A stretch of 37,762 bases of DNA from an uncultured Planctomycetota bacterium (lineage in GTDB: Bacteria > Planctomycetota > UBA1135 > GCA-002686595): assembly GCA_903892045.1 (NCBI GenBank), contig CAITGX010000202.1, forward strand, positions 1 to 37,762, given 5' to 3'. The position numbers and the translations under genes were made by a program. Of the stretch, positions 1-8,727 are shown piece after piece. The notes under the pieces are model-generated. The model saw nothing but the letters and a program-made list of their open reading frames with translations. It ran no database searches and was not told the origin of the DNA. Positions within the stretch are counted from its first letter, which is position 1, and the number at the start of each line of letters is the position of its first letter.

Positions 1-1
1 G

Positions 2-691
2 AGTTTTGACCACGACGAGTCGAAGCCGCTCGAGTTCGACTTCTTCAAGTCGCGCATGGTGCGCTCGCTGGACTTCGCGAAGCTGCACGAGCTCGGGCTC
101 GATGGCGCAGACGAGCCGCTCCGTCCGGAGGCGCTCGAGCTCGGACCCGATGGCTCGCTGCTCGTCCTCGACCGGCTCGCGCGGACCCTGTTCCTCGTCG
201 CGGGCGATCTGTCGAGCGTGAAGCCGCTGCGTGCATCGATTGGCCAGCGGCCTGTCGACGTCGCGTGGAGCGCTGCGCAGCGCTGCGCGTGGGTCGTGGA
301 CTCGCAGCTGTGTCAGGTGGTCCCCATCGCGCTCGATGCGAGCGCGAGTTCGAGATGCGCCGCCTTCGGCACCCGCGGGCGCGGCGAGGGCGAGCTGCTC
401 CGACCGAGCGGCATCGCGGTCGCGGCGGACGGCTCGCTGCTCATCGTCGACGAGGCGCTGCACCGGGCGACGCGCTTCGACGCGCAGGGACGACCCTTGG
501 GCTCGTTTGGGAGCCGCGGCACGGGCGGGAGAGAGCTTCACAAGCCGCGCGGGATCGACATCGACGAGCAGGGCCGCGCGTGGATCGTGGACTGGGGCAA
601 CCATCGCGTCGAGATCCTCACGATCTCGGGCGAGTTTCTCGCTTCGTTCGGCTCGCGTGCGTTCGTGCGCGATGCACGGAGGAGCCGCTGA
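2..691 (+). CDS. NHL-repeat beta-propeller protein, 5' end cut by window edge
   Basis: The frame is open from the second base of the window, so the true start lies upstream; an internal ATG at 56 is not needed. The visible part carries NHL-type blades, with the pattern 'L..P.GIAVAADGSLLIVDE' near 400-450 followed by 'KPRGIDIDEQGRAWIVDWGN' near 540-600. Each blade pairs a G-I-A/D strand with a 'VD.gNhR' strand. NHL propellers are usually extracytoplasmic binding scaffolds; no catalytic residues are visible. The stop codon overlaps the next ATG by one base (TGATG at 689-693), so it is almost certainly translated together with the lipoprotein and the peroxidase that follow. The C-terminus (RAFVRDARRSR) is a short basic tail after the last blade. 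The family call is good; the biological role is not known. Confidence 0.8.
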   Translation, partial: SFDHDESKPLEFDFFKSRMVRSLDFAKLHELGLDGADEPLRPEALELGPDGSLLVLDRLARTLFLVAGDLSSVKPLRASIGQRPVDVAWSAAQRCAWVVDSQLCQVVPIALDASASSRCAAFGTRGRGEGELLRPSGIAVAADGSLLIVDEALHRATRFDAQGRPLGSFGSRGTGGRELHKPRGIDIDEQGRAWIVDWGNHRVEILTISGEFLASFGSRAFVRDARRSR

Positions 692-1158
692 TGCGCTGGC
701 CGTTCCTCTTCCTCGCGCTCGGCCTTGCAGCCTGCACGGCTCCAGCGACGGGGCCCATTCCCGCGCAAGAGCAGGAGGCACGAGAGCCTTCGACGAGCGC
801 CGCACGGCCCTTCGTCGGCCCCGGTGCGTTCCGCAGCAACGGAGGTTCTTGGCTGCTCGAGCTCACGCCCGGCCCTGCGTCGATGCCCGACAACGAGAGC
901 TTCCGCTTCGAGGTGCGCGTCGCCGATGCAAGGAGCGGCGCAGCGGCCGCCGACGTCGCGCTCGCCGTCGATGCGGCGATGCCGGAGCATGGACACGGCA
1001 TGAACCGCGTGCCGCGCGTGTCTCGGCTCGGAGCTGGTCACTTTCTCGTGGAAGGCATGTACTTCCACATGACCGGTCGCTGGGAGCTGTACGTCGACAT
1101 CCGGCGCGGCGCCCTGACGGAGCGAGCGCAGTGCCGTGTAGAGTTGGCGGACGAATGA
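691..1158 (+). CDS. FixH/YtkA-like lipoprotein
   Basis: A 155-residue protein starting at the ATG that overlaps the NHL stop. The N-terminus is a lipoprotein signal: a hydrophobic run 'FLFLALGLAAC' with the probable lipidated Cys at residue 15. The C-terminal half has the FixH/YtkA signature: an Ig-like strand 'FRFEVRVADA', then 'MPEHGHGMNRVPRV' and 'GHFLVEGMYFHMTGRWELYV'. The His- and Met-rich loop is typical of a family thought to handle copper near haem-copper oxidases or to act as a periplasmic accessory. It overlaps the downstream peroxidase by four bases (ATGA at 1155-1158), implying translational coupling. A role in metal delivery or maturation of the neighbouring di-haem enzyme is an inference from context only. 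Confidence 0.75.
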   Translation: MRWPFLFLALGLAACTAPATGPIPAQEQEAREPSTSAARPFVGPGAFRSNGGSWLLELTPGPASMPDNESFRFEVRVADARSGAAAADVALAVDAAMPEHGHGMNRVPRVSRLGAGHFLVEGMYFHMTGRWELYVDIRRGALTERAQCRVELADE

Positions 1159-2384
1159 AGCTCGCGCTGCTCCTCCTGCTCGGTTCGCAGGCGCCCGTGC
1201 CGCAGGATGCATCGTGGACGGAGCGGGAGTGGACGAAGGCGCGCACGCACACGCCCCTGCCCGATCCGCGTCCGAATCCCACGAACCGGCTCGCCGACAA
1301 CCCGCACGCAGCACAGCTCGGACAGCGCCTGTTCTTCGACGCACGTTTCTCCGCGAACGGCTCCGTGTCGTGCGCGAGCTGTCACGTTCCGGACCTCGGC
1401 TTCGCGGACGGCAAGTCGCTCTCGATGGGCCTCGGCCGCACCACGCGCCACAGTCCGAGCTTGTGGAACGTGGCGCAGCAGCGCTGGTTCTTCTGGGACG
1501 GTCGCGCGGACTCGCTCTGGGCGCAGGCAGTGCAGCCGCTCGAGAACCCCAAGGAGATGGGCTTCGATCGCGTCTCTCTCGCGCGCACCTTGCGCGGGGA
1601 CGCAACCCTGCGCGCCGAGTACGAGGAGCTCTTCGGCGCGTTGCCCGATGTCTCGAGCTGGCCGGAGCGCGCGGCACCCGGCGACGAAGGCTCGGAGCTC
1701 GCCGCGGCGTGGAAGCGCATGAGCGCGGAGGAGCAGCGCGCCGCAAGTCGCGTGGCCGCGAACTTCGGCAAGGCGCTCGAGGCCTTCGAGCGCAGACTCG
1801 TGCGCGGCGACGCGCCGTTCGATCGCTTCGTCGCGGGTGATGCCAAGGCCCTCTCGGAGAGCGCACGCCGCGGCTGGAAACTCTTCGCCGGTCGCGGAAA
1901 CTGCCGCTCGTGCCACTCAGGCCCCGCGTTCACCGACGGCGAGTTCCACAACATCGGCATCCCGCCGCTCGCGGGCGGCAAGCCCGAGGATCCTGCGCGC
2001 TACGCGGGCATTGATCGCGTGCACCTCGACCCCTTCAACGCGCAGGGTGAGTTCAGCGATGCGCCCGGGGGCGAGGAAGCGCTCGAGCTCGTGACGCTGG
2101 AGCGCACGCCCCAGACTTTCGGCGAGTACCGCACGCCCTCGCTGCGCAACGTGGCGCTCACGGCGCCCTACATGCATGAGGGCCAGCTGAAGTCGCTCGC
2201 CGATGTCGTGCGCTTCTACTCGACGCTCGAGGGCGCGACGCAGGTCGGCCATCATCAGGAGCAGGTGCTCCAGCCGCTCCATCTCTCGAGCGAGGAAGCC
2301 GCGGATCTCGTCGCGTTTCTGGAGAGCCTCACGGGCACGCCAGCGCGCAACGCGCTGCTTGCGCCGCCGTCGTCAGAGCGCTGA
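1155..2384 (+). CDS. MauG/CcpA-type di-haem cytochrome c peroxidase
   Basis: A 409-residue secreted di-haem protein. A short hydrophobic N-terminus (MKLALLLLLGSQA) suits Sec export to the periplasm. Two CxxCH haem sites are visible, CASCH at residues 73-77 and CRSCH at 250-254, spaced as in the bacterial CCP/MauG family. 'RTPSLRNVALTAPYMHEG' (about 326-343) matches the conserved C-terminal haem region, with Met340 a candidate distal ligand. Further family blocks are 'LGQRLFFDARFSANGSVSC', 'SLWNVAQQRWFFWDGR' and 'LEGHFT'-like spacing around 'CHSGPAFTDGEFHNIG'. Such enzymes reduce H2O2 or oxidise protein or small-molecule targets. It is the last gene of the NHL/FixH-like operon and ends nine bases from the convergent beta-helix gene. 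Whether it is a true peroxidase or a MauG-like oxidase cannot be decided from sequence alone. Confidence 0.9.
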   Translation: MKLALLLLLGSQAPVPQDASWTEREWTKARTHTPLPDPRPNPTNRLADNPHAAQLGQRLFFDARFSANGSVSCASCHVPDLGFADGKSLSMGLGRTTRHSPSLWNVAQQRWFFWDGRADSLWAQAVQPLENPKEMGFDRVSLARTLRGDATLRAEYEELFGALPDVSSWPERAAPGDEGSELAAAWKRMSAEEQRAASRVAANFGKALEAFERRLVRGDAPFDRFVAGDAKALSESARRGWKLFAGRGNCRSCHSGPAFTDGEFHNIGIPPLAGGKPEDPARYAGIDRVHLDPFNAQGEFSDAPGGEEALELVTLERTPQTFGEYRTPSLRNVALTAPYMHEGQLKSLADVVRFYSTLEGATQVGHHQEQVLQPLHLSSEEAADLVAFLESLTGTPARNALLAPPSSER

Positions 2385-2393
2385 CGCCCGGGC

Positions 2394-4244
2394 TCAGGGC
2401 GCCAGCGCGAATTGCAGCGCGTTCGACCAGGACGCGGCACCCGGCGCGCCCGGATCGCGATACCAAAGCTGTGCGTGCAGCGCGGCTCCGGTCGGGAGGC
2501 CCGCTGCGCCGCCTTGGGCGCTCCACGCCGCGAGATCGAGGCTCCACGTTCCCTCGCAGGAACCGTCGGCGCCACCCGAGCCCGAGGCGACCGTGCGACG
2601 CCTCGGCGCAGCAACGCAGCAGGCCCCGCTCCCGATCGGAAGCGAGGCTCGGCCCGTTCCGAGTATGAGCAAGGCGGTGCGCTGCCCCGGCAAGCCGATC
2701 GCCGAGAGCCGTGCGCCCTGCGCCAGCGAGTAGCCCTCGAGCGCCAGCTCGGGCACGCAACCCTCCGATGACGGCGGCGCGGCGCACGTGACGAGCGGAG
2801 GAGGCGGGATCGTGGGATCGAACGGGAAGGCCCCCATATCGGCGCGCGAGCCATCGGGGTCCTCCATCCCAGGGTGGCCGCTGTCGATGCAAGGCGAGCC
2901 CGGAAGCAGCTGGAAGTAGCCGAACTCGGGAGCCCAGAAGAGCGGGTCGGCGTCGATGTTGCCGAGGCCCGGCGCTCCGCCTTCGATGTTCGAGTACTCG
3001 ATCCAACCGGGATTCCCGAGCGAGCCCCCACTGTTCGCGCGCACGATCGAGTTCACCACGTAGCTGGAGGACTCTAGCCCGACCCCGTTGTTCGCGTAGA
3101 CCACGCAGCGGTCGAGCGCGGCTTGCCACACGCCCGCGAGCTGGCTCGCCGAATTGCTGCGGAACACCGTGCGCAGCGCCGTTCCGCCGGCGGCCCCGCC
3201 TCCGCGACCCAGCAGCTGGTACGGCGACTGCGGGTTCTCGACGATCGCGTTGAAGTCGACCACGCAGTCCTCGAGCACGCACTGGAACGTGCCGCCACCT
3301 AGGCCGAGGTTCATCCAGAAGTCCGGATACAGCACGCTGTTCCCGCGCACCAGCGAGCCGCGCAGCGTGCAGAAGGCCGCGCCGCCGCCCGCCTCGCCGG
3401 TCGTGTTGTTCAGGACGTTGCAGCGCCAGAGCTCGCTGCGGTACGCGCCTCCACCCCACGACGAGCTGCCGTCGCACGAGTACCCGCGGTTGGACTGGAT
3501 CCACGAGTCGAAGACCTGGCAACGCGACACGCCCGCTCCCTCCGCCGAGCGGTTGTTCTCCACGAAGCAGCGATCGAGGTTGGCGGCATAGGCTCCACCC
3601 CCTTCGATCGAGGCTTCGTTCGAGCGGAGCGTGCACTCGGAGAGCCACAGCGTGCCCGCACCGTAGACGCCGCCTCCGAAGTCTCCCGACTGGCAGTAGC
3701 CCGGCGTGCTCGGACCGCCGTTGAACTCGATCACGGTGTCGTACACCAGTCCCTGCGCGAACAGCGCGCCGATCCCATCGCCCTCGTTCGCGTAGTTGCC
3801 GCGCACGATGCACCGCCGGACTACACCGTGAACGGTGTCGTCGAACAGCACACCGCCACCGCGCGTCTTCCACGTGCCCGGCACGACGTTGCCTGAGCCA
3901 TTCTCGACCGTGAAGCCCTCGAGGACCGGATAGCCGCCCTTCAGCCGCACGACGGAGCCGTCGCGATTGCCGCGGATGGTCGTGACCGCCGCGCCACCGG
4001 TGCTCGCGACGCGAATCGAGCGCAGCACGTAGTCGAGGCGCTCGTGGTAGATGCCGGGCGCCACGAGAATCGTGTCCCCGTCGTGCGAGCGGTCGATCGC
4101 GGCCTGGATCGAGCGCAGAGGCGCTGGCTGCGAGCCGTTGCCGCCGGGCGCGGCCGCCACGTCGACCCACCACGTCGTCGCGGACCGTGCGGAGCCTGCG
4201 AGCATCAGCGAAGCGATGACGAACTCGACGCGAGCGAACGACAT
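2394..4244 (-). CDS. secreted right-handed beta-helix protein with shared C-terminal module
   Basis: 616 residues. The start was put at the ATG at 4244 because GAGGAGG lies about seven bases upstream; an in-frame ATG at 4262 lacks such a site. A signal peptide (FVIASLMLAGSARS-A) precedes 'TTWWVDVAAAPGGNGSQ', the DUF1565-like opening of bacterial polymorphic-outer-membrane/pectate-lyase-fold proteins ('PLRSIQAAIDRSHDGDTILV', 'PGIYHERL'). About 350 residues of short helix coils follow, with many G-G-G turns and recurrent 'V..N.....GGG' units, as in CHU/Pmp-type parallel beta-helices. The last ~130 residues contain 'GCVPELAL', 'CCVAAPRRR' and 'QLWYRDPG', matching the end of three other secreted proteins in the window (10278, 14151, 16102). 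No catalytic residues were recognised; adhesion or carbohydrate binding are possibilities. Confidence 0.8.
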   Translation of the reverse strand: MSFARVEFVIASLMLAGSARSATTWWVDVAAAPGGNGSQPAPLRSIQAAIDRSHDGDTILVAPGIYHERLDYVLRSIRVASTGGAAVTTIRGNRDGSVVRLKGGYPVLEGFTVENGSGNVVPGTWKTRGGGVLFDDTVHGVVRRCIVRGNYANEGDGIGALFAQGLVYDTVIEFNGGPSTPGYCQSGDFGGGVYGAGTLWLSECTLRSNEASIEGGGAYAANLDRCFVENNRSAEGAGVSRCQVFDSWIQSNRGYSCDGSSSWGGGAYRSELWRCNVLNNTTGEAGGGAAFCTLRGSLVRGNSVLYPDFWMNLGLGGGTFQCVLEDCVVDFNAIVENPQSPYQLLGRGGGAAGGTALRTVFRSNSASQLAGVWQAALDRCVVYANNGVGLESSSYVVNSIVRANSGGSLGNPGWIEYSNIEGGAPGLGNIDADPLFWAPEFGYFQLLPGSPCIDSGHPGMEDPDGSRADMGAFPFDPTIPPPPLVTCAAPPSSEGCVPELALEGYSLAQGARLSAIGLPGQRTALLILGTGRASLPIGSGACCVAAPRRRTVASGSGGADGSCEGTWSLDLAAWSAQGGAAGLPTGAALHAQLWYRDPGAPGAASWSNALQFALAP

Positions 4245-4268
4245 GGCAGCCCTCCTCGTCATTCCTTG

Positions 4269-4289
4269 GGCGAGCGCCGCGGGCTCGCC
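4269..4289 (-). terminator. possible hairpin after the sigma-factor gene
   Basis: A perfect 7-bp inverted repeat (GGCGAGC / GCTCGCC) with a 7-base loop sits between the sigma-factor stop and the beta-helix start. It could end or attenuate the sigma-factor transcript before the beta-helix gene. There is no T run after it, so it is only a weak candidate. Confidence 0.3.
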
Positions 4290-4338
4290 ACGCTGCGCCG
4301 AAGTCGCAGTCGTGCTCGAACGAGTGCGGAGCGAACGC

Positions 4339-4977
4339 TCAGCTCGCCTCGAGCGCCGCGAACAGCTCCTGCGGCAGCTTCTGCTCGGCGATGCGCGCGC
4401 ACAGGCGCTGCCAGCGCTTGGCCACGGTCTCGCGCGGCAGCTGCAGGCGCTCGGCGACCTCGGCCTGCGTGAGGCCCTCGATGCCGTAGTGGATCAGCAG
4501 CATGCGGTCCTCCTCTTCGAGCGACTGCACCCACTTCGCCACGAGCTTGAGCGACTCGTCCTTCGAGACGCGACGACTGACGGCCGTCGCGCTGTCGGGC
4601 ACGTCGAGCAACTCGAGCGCCTTGGATGCGCCGTCGCGCGAGCGCGCCTTGAAGGCCGGATTGTCGAGCTTGCGGAACGCCTCCATGAGCACGTTCTTCG
4701 CGATCCGGAAGACCCAGAAGCGAAAGCTGCCCGTCGCGGGATCGAACGTGCCGAAGACGCGCCACGCGCGACACCACACTTCCTGCACCACGTCGCCGGG
4801 ATCGACCCACTGGCGCAGCTCGGGCCGGATGCGGAGCTCGGCCCAGGTGTACAGCGACGGCGCGATGCGCTCGTAGAGCTCGGCGAAGCGTGCGGAGTCG
4901 CCCGACTGCGCCTGCCGCGCGAGCTCGCGCGTGTCCATGCGCTCGGGGTCGTCGGGGCTGCGGCGCTCGGGGGCCAT
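4339..4977 (-). CDS. ECF-type RNA polymerase sigma-70 factor
   Basis: A 212-residue group-4 sigma factor. Region 2 spans roughly residues 18-95, with 'DPGDVVQEVWCRAWRVFGTF' (core-binding helix) and 'FRFWVFRIAKNVLMEAFRKL' (-10 recognition). Region 4 spans roughly 140-205, with the helix-turn-helix 'YGIEGLTQAEVAERLQLP'. No region 3 and no extra C-terminal domain are present. It is divergent from the large Ser/Thr kinase, with only 58 bases between the two starts. In planctomycetes, ECF factors of this type are typically controlled by an adjacent kinase rather than by a membrane anti-sigma factor, and no anti-sigma gene is seen here. A TAGCAT -10-like hexamer lies ten bases upstream of the ATG, suggesting a very short or absent leader. 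Its targets are unknown; the downstream beta-helix gene is a candidate. Confidence 0.9.
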   Translation of the reverse strand: MAPERRSPDDPERMDTRELARQAQSGDSARFAELYERIAPSLYTWAELRIRPELRQWVDPGDVVQEVWCRAWRVFGTFDPATGSFRFWVFRIAKNVLMEAFRKLDNPAFKARSRDGASKALELLDVPDSATAVSRRVSKDESLKLVAKWVQSLEEEDRMLLIHYGIEGLTQAEVAERLQLPRETVAKRWQRLCARIAEQKLPQELFAALEAS

Positions 4978-4987
4978 GGCGGGCCCG

Positions 4988-4993
4988 ATGCTA
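4988..4993 (-). promoter_or_regulatory. -10-like TAGCAT before the sigma-factor gene
   Basis: TAGCAT on the minus strand lies ten bases upstream of the sigma-factor ATG. A transcript started seven or so bases downstream would have almost no 5' leader. The hexamer follows the TA-N3-T pattern seen at several other gene starts in the window. No clear -35 was found. Confidence 0.35.
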
Positions 4994-5023
4994 CCACGCT
5001 GCCGTCCGAGCCCTCTGCGCGAC

Positions 5024-5029
5024 TAGAAT
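5024..5029 (+). promoter_or_regulatory. -10-like TAGAAT before the kinase gene
   Basis: TAGAAT lies six bases before the GTG at 5036, the spacing expected if transcription begins at or next to the start codon (leaderless mRNA). No ribosome-binding site is present ahead of this GTG, which fits that reading. Confidence 0.4.
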
Positions 5030-5035
5030 CGGGGC

Positions 5036-8000
5036 GTGAGCGACCCCCACGACTTCGAGGATGCGGACCTGTTCGACTTTGTCGACGAGTTCCACCGCGA
5101 TCGGGAGAAGGGTCGACACCTGCCGCTCGAGCACTACCGCGCACGCTATCCCGGTCGCGATGCAGCGCTCGCACGCGAGTACGAGCGTCTCGTCCAGGGT
5201 CCGACGTCGGAGGCGGAGCCCGCGCCGGTGGACGAGCGTCGCATCGGTCCCTATCGGCTGCTGAAGGAACTCGGCAGCGGCGGGCAGGGCGCGGTATGGC
5301 TCGCCGAGGACACGCGCATCGCGCGCCACGTCGCGCTGAAGTTCATGCCGTCGAGCTTCGCGCTGCTCTCCGCCGATCGCCGCCGCCGCTTCCAGCGCGA
5401 GGCGGAAGTCGTCTCGAGGCTCGAGCATCCGTCGATCTGCCCGGTGTTCGAGGCGCAGGTCGACCATGAGCCTCCGTACATCGCGATGCGCGCTGTCGAC
5501 GGGGAGACGCTCGCGAGCGTGATCGCGCGCGCACGCGCAGGTGCGCAGCGCGCGGACGAGCCCCTGCCGCTGCCGCCGCGCACGCCGGTCGAGCTGCGCC
5601 GCGTGCTCGCGTTCTTCGAGCGCGCCGCGCGCGGCCTCCACGCCGCGCACGAGGCCGGCGTCGTGCACCGCGACATCAAGCCGGGCAACGTCATGGTCAC
5701 TCGTGCGGGCGAGCCCGTGCTGCTCGACTTCGGGCAGGCGCGCGACGAGCACGCGGAGCTGCACGAGCGCACGCTCTCCGGCGAGGTGTTCGGCACGCCC
5801 GCCTACATGTCGCCCGAACAGGTCGAAGGCTCCTCTCATGGCGTCGATCGCCGCAGCGACGTCTGGTCGCTCGGCGCGAGCCTGTACGAGGCGCTCACGC
5901 TGCATCGGCCGTTCCTCGGCGACACCGTCGCGGCGCTGCTGCAGGCGATCCGCACGGAGCCGCTGCCGAATCCGCGCGGCAGGCTCGGCGTGCACGGCGA
6001 GGACATCGCCGTCGTGCTGGAGACGGCACTCGAGAAGGATGTGCAGCGACGCTACGCGAGCGCGCTGGAGCTCGCGGAGGACCTGCGGCGGATTCGCGAG
6101 TACGAACCGATCCGCGCTCGTCCCGCCAGCGCGCTGCTCAAGCTGCGGCGCTGGGCGCAGCGCCATCCGGCGCTGGCGGTGGCGCTCGGCGCGGTCGTGC
6201 TCGCTCTCGGTGGAGCGACCTACCTCGGCCAGCGCGAGCGGGCCGCGCTCGAACGCGAAGGTCAGGCCCAGCGGGAGCGCAGCGACGCGCTGCAGCGCGA
6301 GCTCGAGGCCCGCCAGCGCGAGGACGCGGCACTCGACAACGTGCTCGGTCGCTACCTCGCGATGCGCTCGGCGGACTTGCTCGCGGACGATCCCGCAGCG
6401 GCGCTCGCGCTCGGACTGCGGGCCGTCGATCGCTCCCCGGGCTACGCGACGCGCTCGGCGCTGTTCGCCGCCCTCGAGCAGTGCTGGCTCGACCTCGTGC
6501 TCACGACTCCGAAGGACCAGATCGTCGCCGATCTCGATCTGGCGCCGGATGGCCAGCGCGTGGTGGGCGCGCTCGCCGATGGCAGCGCTTGCGTGTGGAA
6601 CGTCGGGGAGCGCAAGCGCATGCTCGACTTCGCGGTCTCCGGCTCGCCGCTCGAGTTCGTGCGCTGCAGCATCGAGAGCGACACGGCGTTGTTCGCGACG
6701 TCGGAGCCCGCGCTGGCCCTGCACTCGCTCGTCGATGGCGCTGCGCGCTCACGGATCGATGGACTGGGAGCGAGCTGGGCCGCGCTCGAGCTCGTTCCAG
6801 GCCAGCGCACTGCCGTGGCGCTGGCACGCAACGGGCGTGGCGTGCTCGTGGATCTCGAGAGTGGAGCCGTGCGGGCCACGATCGAGCTCCCGCCGGAGCG
6901 CTTCAACCGCGTGTGCGGGGACGCGCAGGGCCGCTGGCTGCTCGCGAGCAGCGCCCAGCTCGCGCGCGCAAGCGCGCTGCGCTCGAACGAGGCGCTGCTC
7001 CTCGACGCGCGCGACGGCCAGCTGCTCGCCACGCTCGAAGGCCACGTCGACGCCATCGCGGACAGCGACGTGTCGCCCGATGGCACGCTCGCCGCCACGG
7101 CGTCGCTCGACGGCACCGTGCGTCTCTGGCGCCTGCCCTCGGGCGAGCCTGCGGGCGCGCCGCTCGAGCACGACTCGCCGCTGTCGTGCGTGCGCTTCTC
7201 GCTCGACGGCCTCTCCCTCGTGGTCGGCACCGACGCACCCGGCGGCGCGTCGCGCACGCTGCGCTGGGAGCTCTCGACGCGCACTGCGAGCGTGCTCGCA
7301 ACCGCGCTCGGCGACCGTGTGCAGTCGCTCGACATCTCGCGCGTCGACGGCGCGATCCTCGCGGCCACACGCGACCCCGGCCTCGCGACCTGGAGCCCGC
7401 AGGGTGCCGCACGTCGCACTCTCAGCGAGCGCGTGCGCCCCGTGACCTCGCGCTGGATGCGCGATGGTCGCCGCGTGGTCACGCACGGCCTCGCGCCGTT
7501 CGCGCTCGTGTGGTGGAGCGAGAACCGGCCGGACATCTACACGCTGGAAGGTCACGAAGGCGCGATCACGCACGCCGAGCTCTCGCCGACGGGGCAGCAG
7601 GCACTGACCGTCTCGCTCGACGGAACCGCGCGCCTGTGGCATGCACCGCGTCGCTCGGATGGCCGCGGCGCGCAGCCCTACGGCACCGAGCTCGCTCGGG
7701 CGGGCGAGGTCGGGGCAGAGGCCGCGGTGGCGCGCTTCGCGCCCGATGGACGCGCGCTCGCGATCCTGCGGGACGGTCGCGTCGGCTGGCTCGCCGCCGA
7801 CAGCGGCTTTCAGGCCTTCGCCGACGCCGGTCCCGACGCGAGCGAGCTCGTGTTCGAGCCCCACGCACGCTCAGGGCGCTTCCTCGTGCGACGCGAGGAC
7901 GGCACGGCCCTGCTGTGGAACGGAGCGAAGCTCGAGCCTCTCGCCACGGGCGTGCGCTCGCTGGGCTGGATCGGCCCCGGCCGTTGCGCGCTCGCCCATG

Positions 8001-8653
8001 ACGGGCAGGAGCTTTCGTGGATCGAGCTCGGGTCGGACAGGCAGCTTCCGCGCAGCTCATGGAAGGCGGCGCGTGGCGGCGCCGAGGCGCTCGAGCTCGC
8101 TGCGCGGCCCGATGGCTCCGAGCTCGCGCTTGCCTGCGCCGATGGGCGCCTGCGCTTCTTCGGCTTCGGCGGGAGCGAGCCGCTGCGGCCCGCGAAGGAG
8201 CTGTTCCTCGCGCGCGAGCTGCACTTCGATCGCGGCGGCGGCTTGCTGCTCGCCATCGGCGCGGCCGGACGCGGGGTCGTGCGCACGCTCGACCTCGCGA
8301 GCGGCAAGCCGATCGTCGATCGCGTAAGCCACACCGCACCCGTGACCGGCGGCGACTTCCACCCATTCGCGGACCTCGCGCTCACCTGCTCGCAGGACCG
8401 CAGCGTGTACGTGCGCGAGTCCACCAGCGGCGAGCCCGTCGCGCGGCGCACGGACTTCCCCGCTGCGGTGACGTGCTCGTCCTTCAGCCGCGATGACGGC
8501 GAACCGCGCGTCATCTCGGGCTGCGCCGACGGCAGCGCGCACATCTGGCCGGTCGACCCGACGTCCGCGGCGCGCGCGCGTGCACCGCGCGAGCTGTTCC
8601 GCTGGGAAGAGGAGCGCGAGCGGCGCTTTGCGGCTCCGCTGCCCTTCCGCTGA
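5036..8653 (+). CDS. transmembrane Ser/Thr protein kinase with C-terminal WD40 propeller
   Basis: 1205 residues from a GTG start (see the TAGAAT just upstream). An acidic N-terminal leader of the planctomycete kinase type ('FVDEFHRDREKGRHLPLEHY') precedes the kinase domain (about 70-355). The domain has a glycine loop 'LGSGGQGAVW', Lys102 in 'VALKF', the catalytic loop HRDIKPGN at 211-218, DFG at 231-233 and 'GTPAYMSPEQ' at 253-262, so it looks active. One membrane segment follows at about 378-396, then a basic coiled stretch (to about 440). The C-terminal ~750 residues hold WD40-like repeats, for example 'LEGHVDAIADSDVSPDG' then 'SLDGTVRLW', and 'LEGHEGAITHAELSPTG' then 'SLDGTARLW'. The propeller is predicted outside the cytoplasm as a sensor or partner-binding domain. 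Divergence from the ECF factor suggests it phosphorylates that factor or a partner; this is inference. Confidence 0.92.
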   Translation: MSDPHDFEDADLFDFVDEFHRDREKGRHLPLEHYRARYPGRDAALAREYERLVQGPTSEAEPAPVDERRIGPYRLLKELGSGGQGAVWLAEDTRIARHVALKFMPSSFALLSADRRRRFQREAEVVSRLEHPSICPVFEAQVDHEPPYIAMRAVDGETLASVIARARAGAQRADEPLPLPPRTPVELRRVLAFFERAARGLHAAHEAGVVHRDIKPGNVMVTRAGEPVLLDFGQARDEHAELHERTLSGEVFGTPAYMSPEQVEGSSHGVDRRSDVWSLGASLYEALTLHRPFLGDTVAALLQAIRTEPLPNPRGRLGVHGEDIAVVLETALEKDVQRRYASALELAEDLRRIREYEPIRARPASALLKLRRWAQRHPALAVALGAVVLALGGATYLGQRERAALEREGQAQRERSDALQRELEARQREDAALDNVLGRYLAMRSADLLADDPAAALALGLRAVDRSPGYATRSALFAALEQCWLDLVLTTPKDQIVADLDLAPDGQRVVGALADGSACVWNVGERKRMLDFAVSGSPLEFVRCSIESDTALFATSEPALALHSLVDGAARSRIDGLGASWAALELVPGQRTAVALARNGRGVLVDLESGAVRATIELPPERFNRVCGDAQGRWLLASSAQLARASALRSNEALLLDARDGQLLATLEGHVDAIADSDVSPDGTLAATASLDGTVRLWRLPSGEPAGAPLEHDSPLSCVRFSLDGLSLVVGTDAPGGASRTLRWELSTRTASVLATALGDRVQSLDISRVDGAILAATRDPGLATWSPQGAARRTLSERVRPVTSRWMRDGRRVVTHGLAPFALVWWSENRPDIYTLEGHEGAITHAELSPTGQQALTVSLDGTARLWHAPRRSDGRGAQPYGTELARAGEVGAEAAVARFAPDGRALAILRDGRVGWLAADSGFQAFADAGPDASELVFEPHARSGRFLVRREDGTALLWNGAKLEPLATGVRSLGWIGPGRCALAHDGQELSWIELGSDRQLPRSSWKAARGGAEALELAARPDGSELALACADGRLRFFGFGGSEPLRPAKELFLARELHFDRGGGLLLAIGAAGRGVVRTLDLASGKPIVDRVSHTAPVTGGDFHPFADLALTCSQDRSVYVRESTSGEPVARRTDFPAAVTCSSFSRDDGEPRVISGCADGSAHIWPVDPTSAARARAPRELFRWEEERERRFAAPLPFR

Positions 8654-8680
8654 GCGCCTGCGAAGAAGAAGCGAGAGCGC

Positions 8681-8687
8681 TGTCCAG
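8681..8687 (+). promoter_or_regulatory. TGTCCAG element upstream of the small secreted protein
   Basis: The heptamer TGTCCAG recurs in three intergenic regions ahead of secreted-protein genes in this window (also 10195 and 13997). Here it lies 40 bases before the ATG at 8728. It may be a promoter or operator element. Confidence 0.25.
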
Positions 8688-8727
8688 TTCGCGTCGCTGG
8701 CGCCACTTGTGCGGCAAGGAGCCCGCC

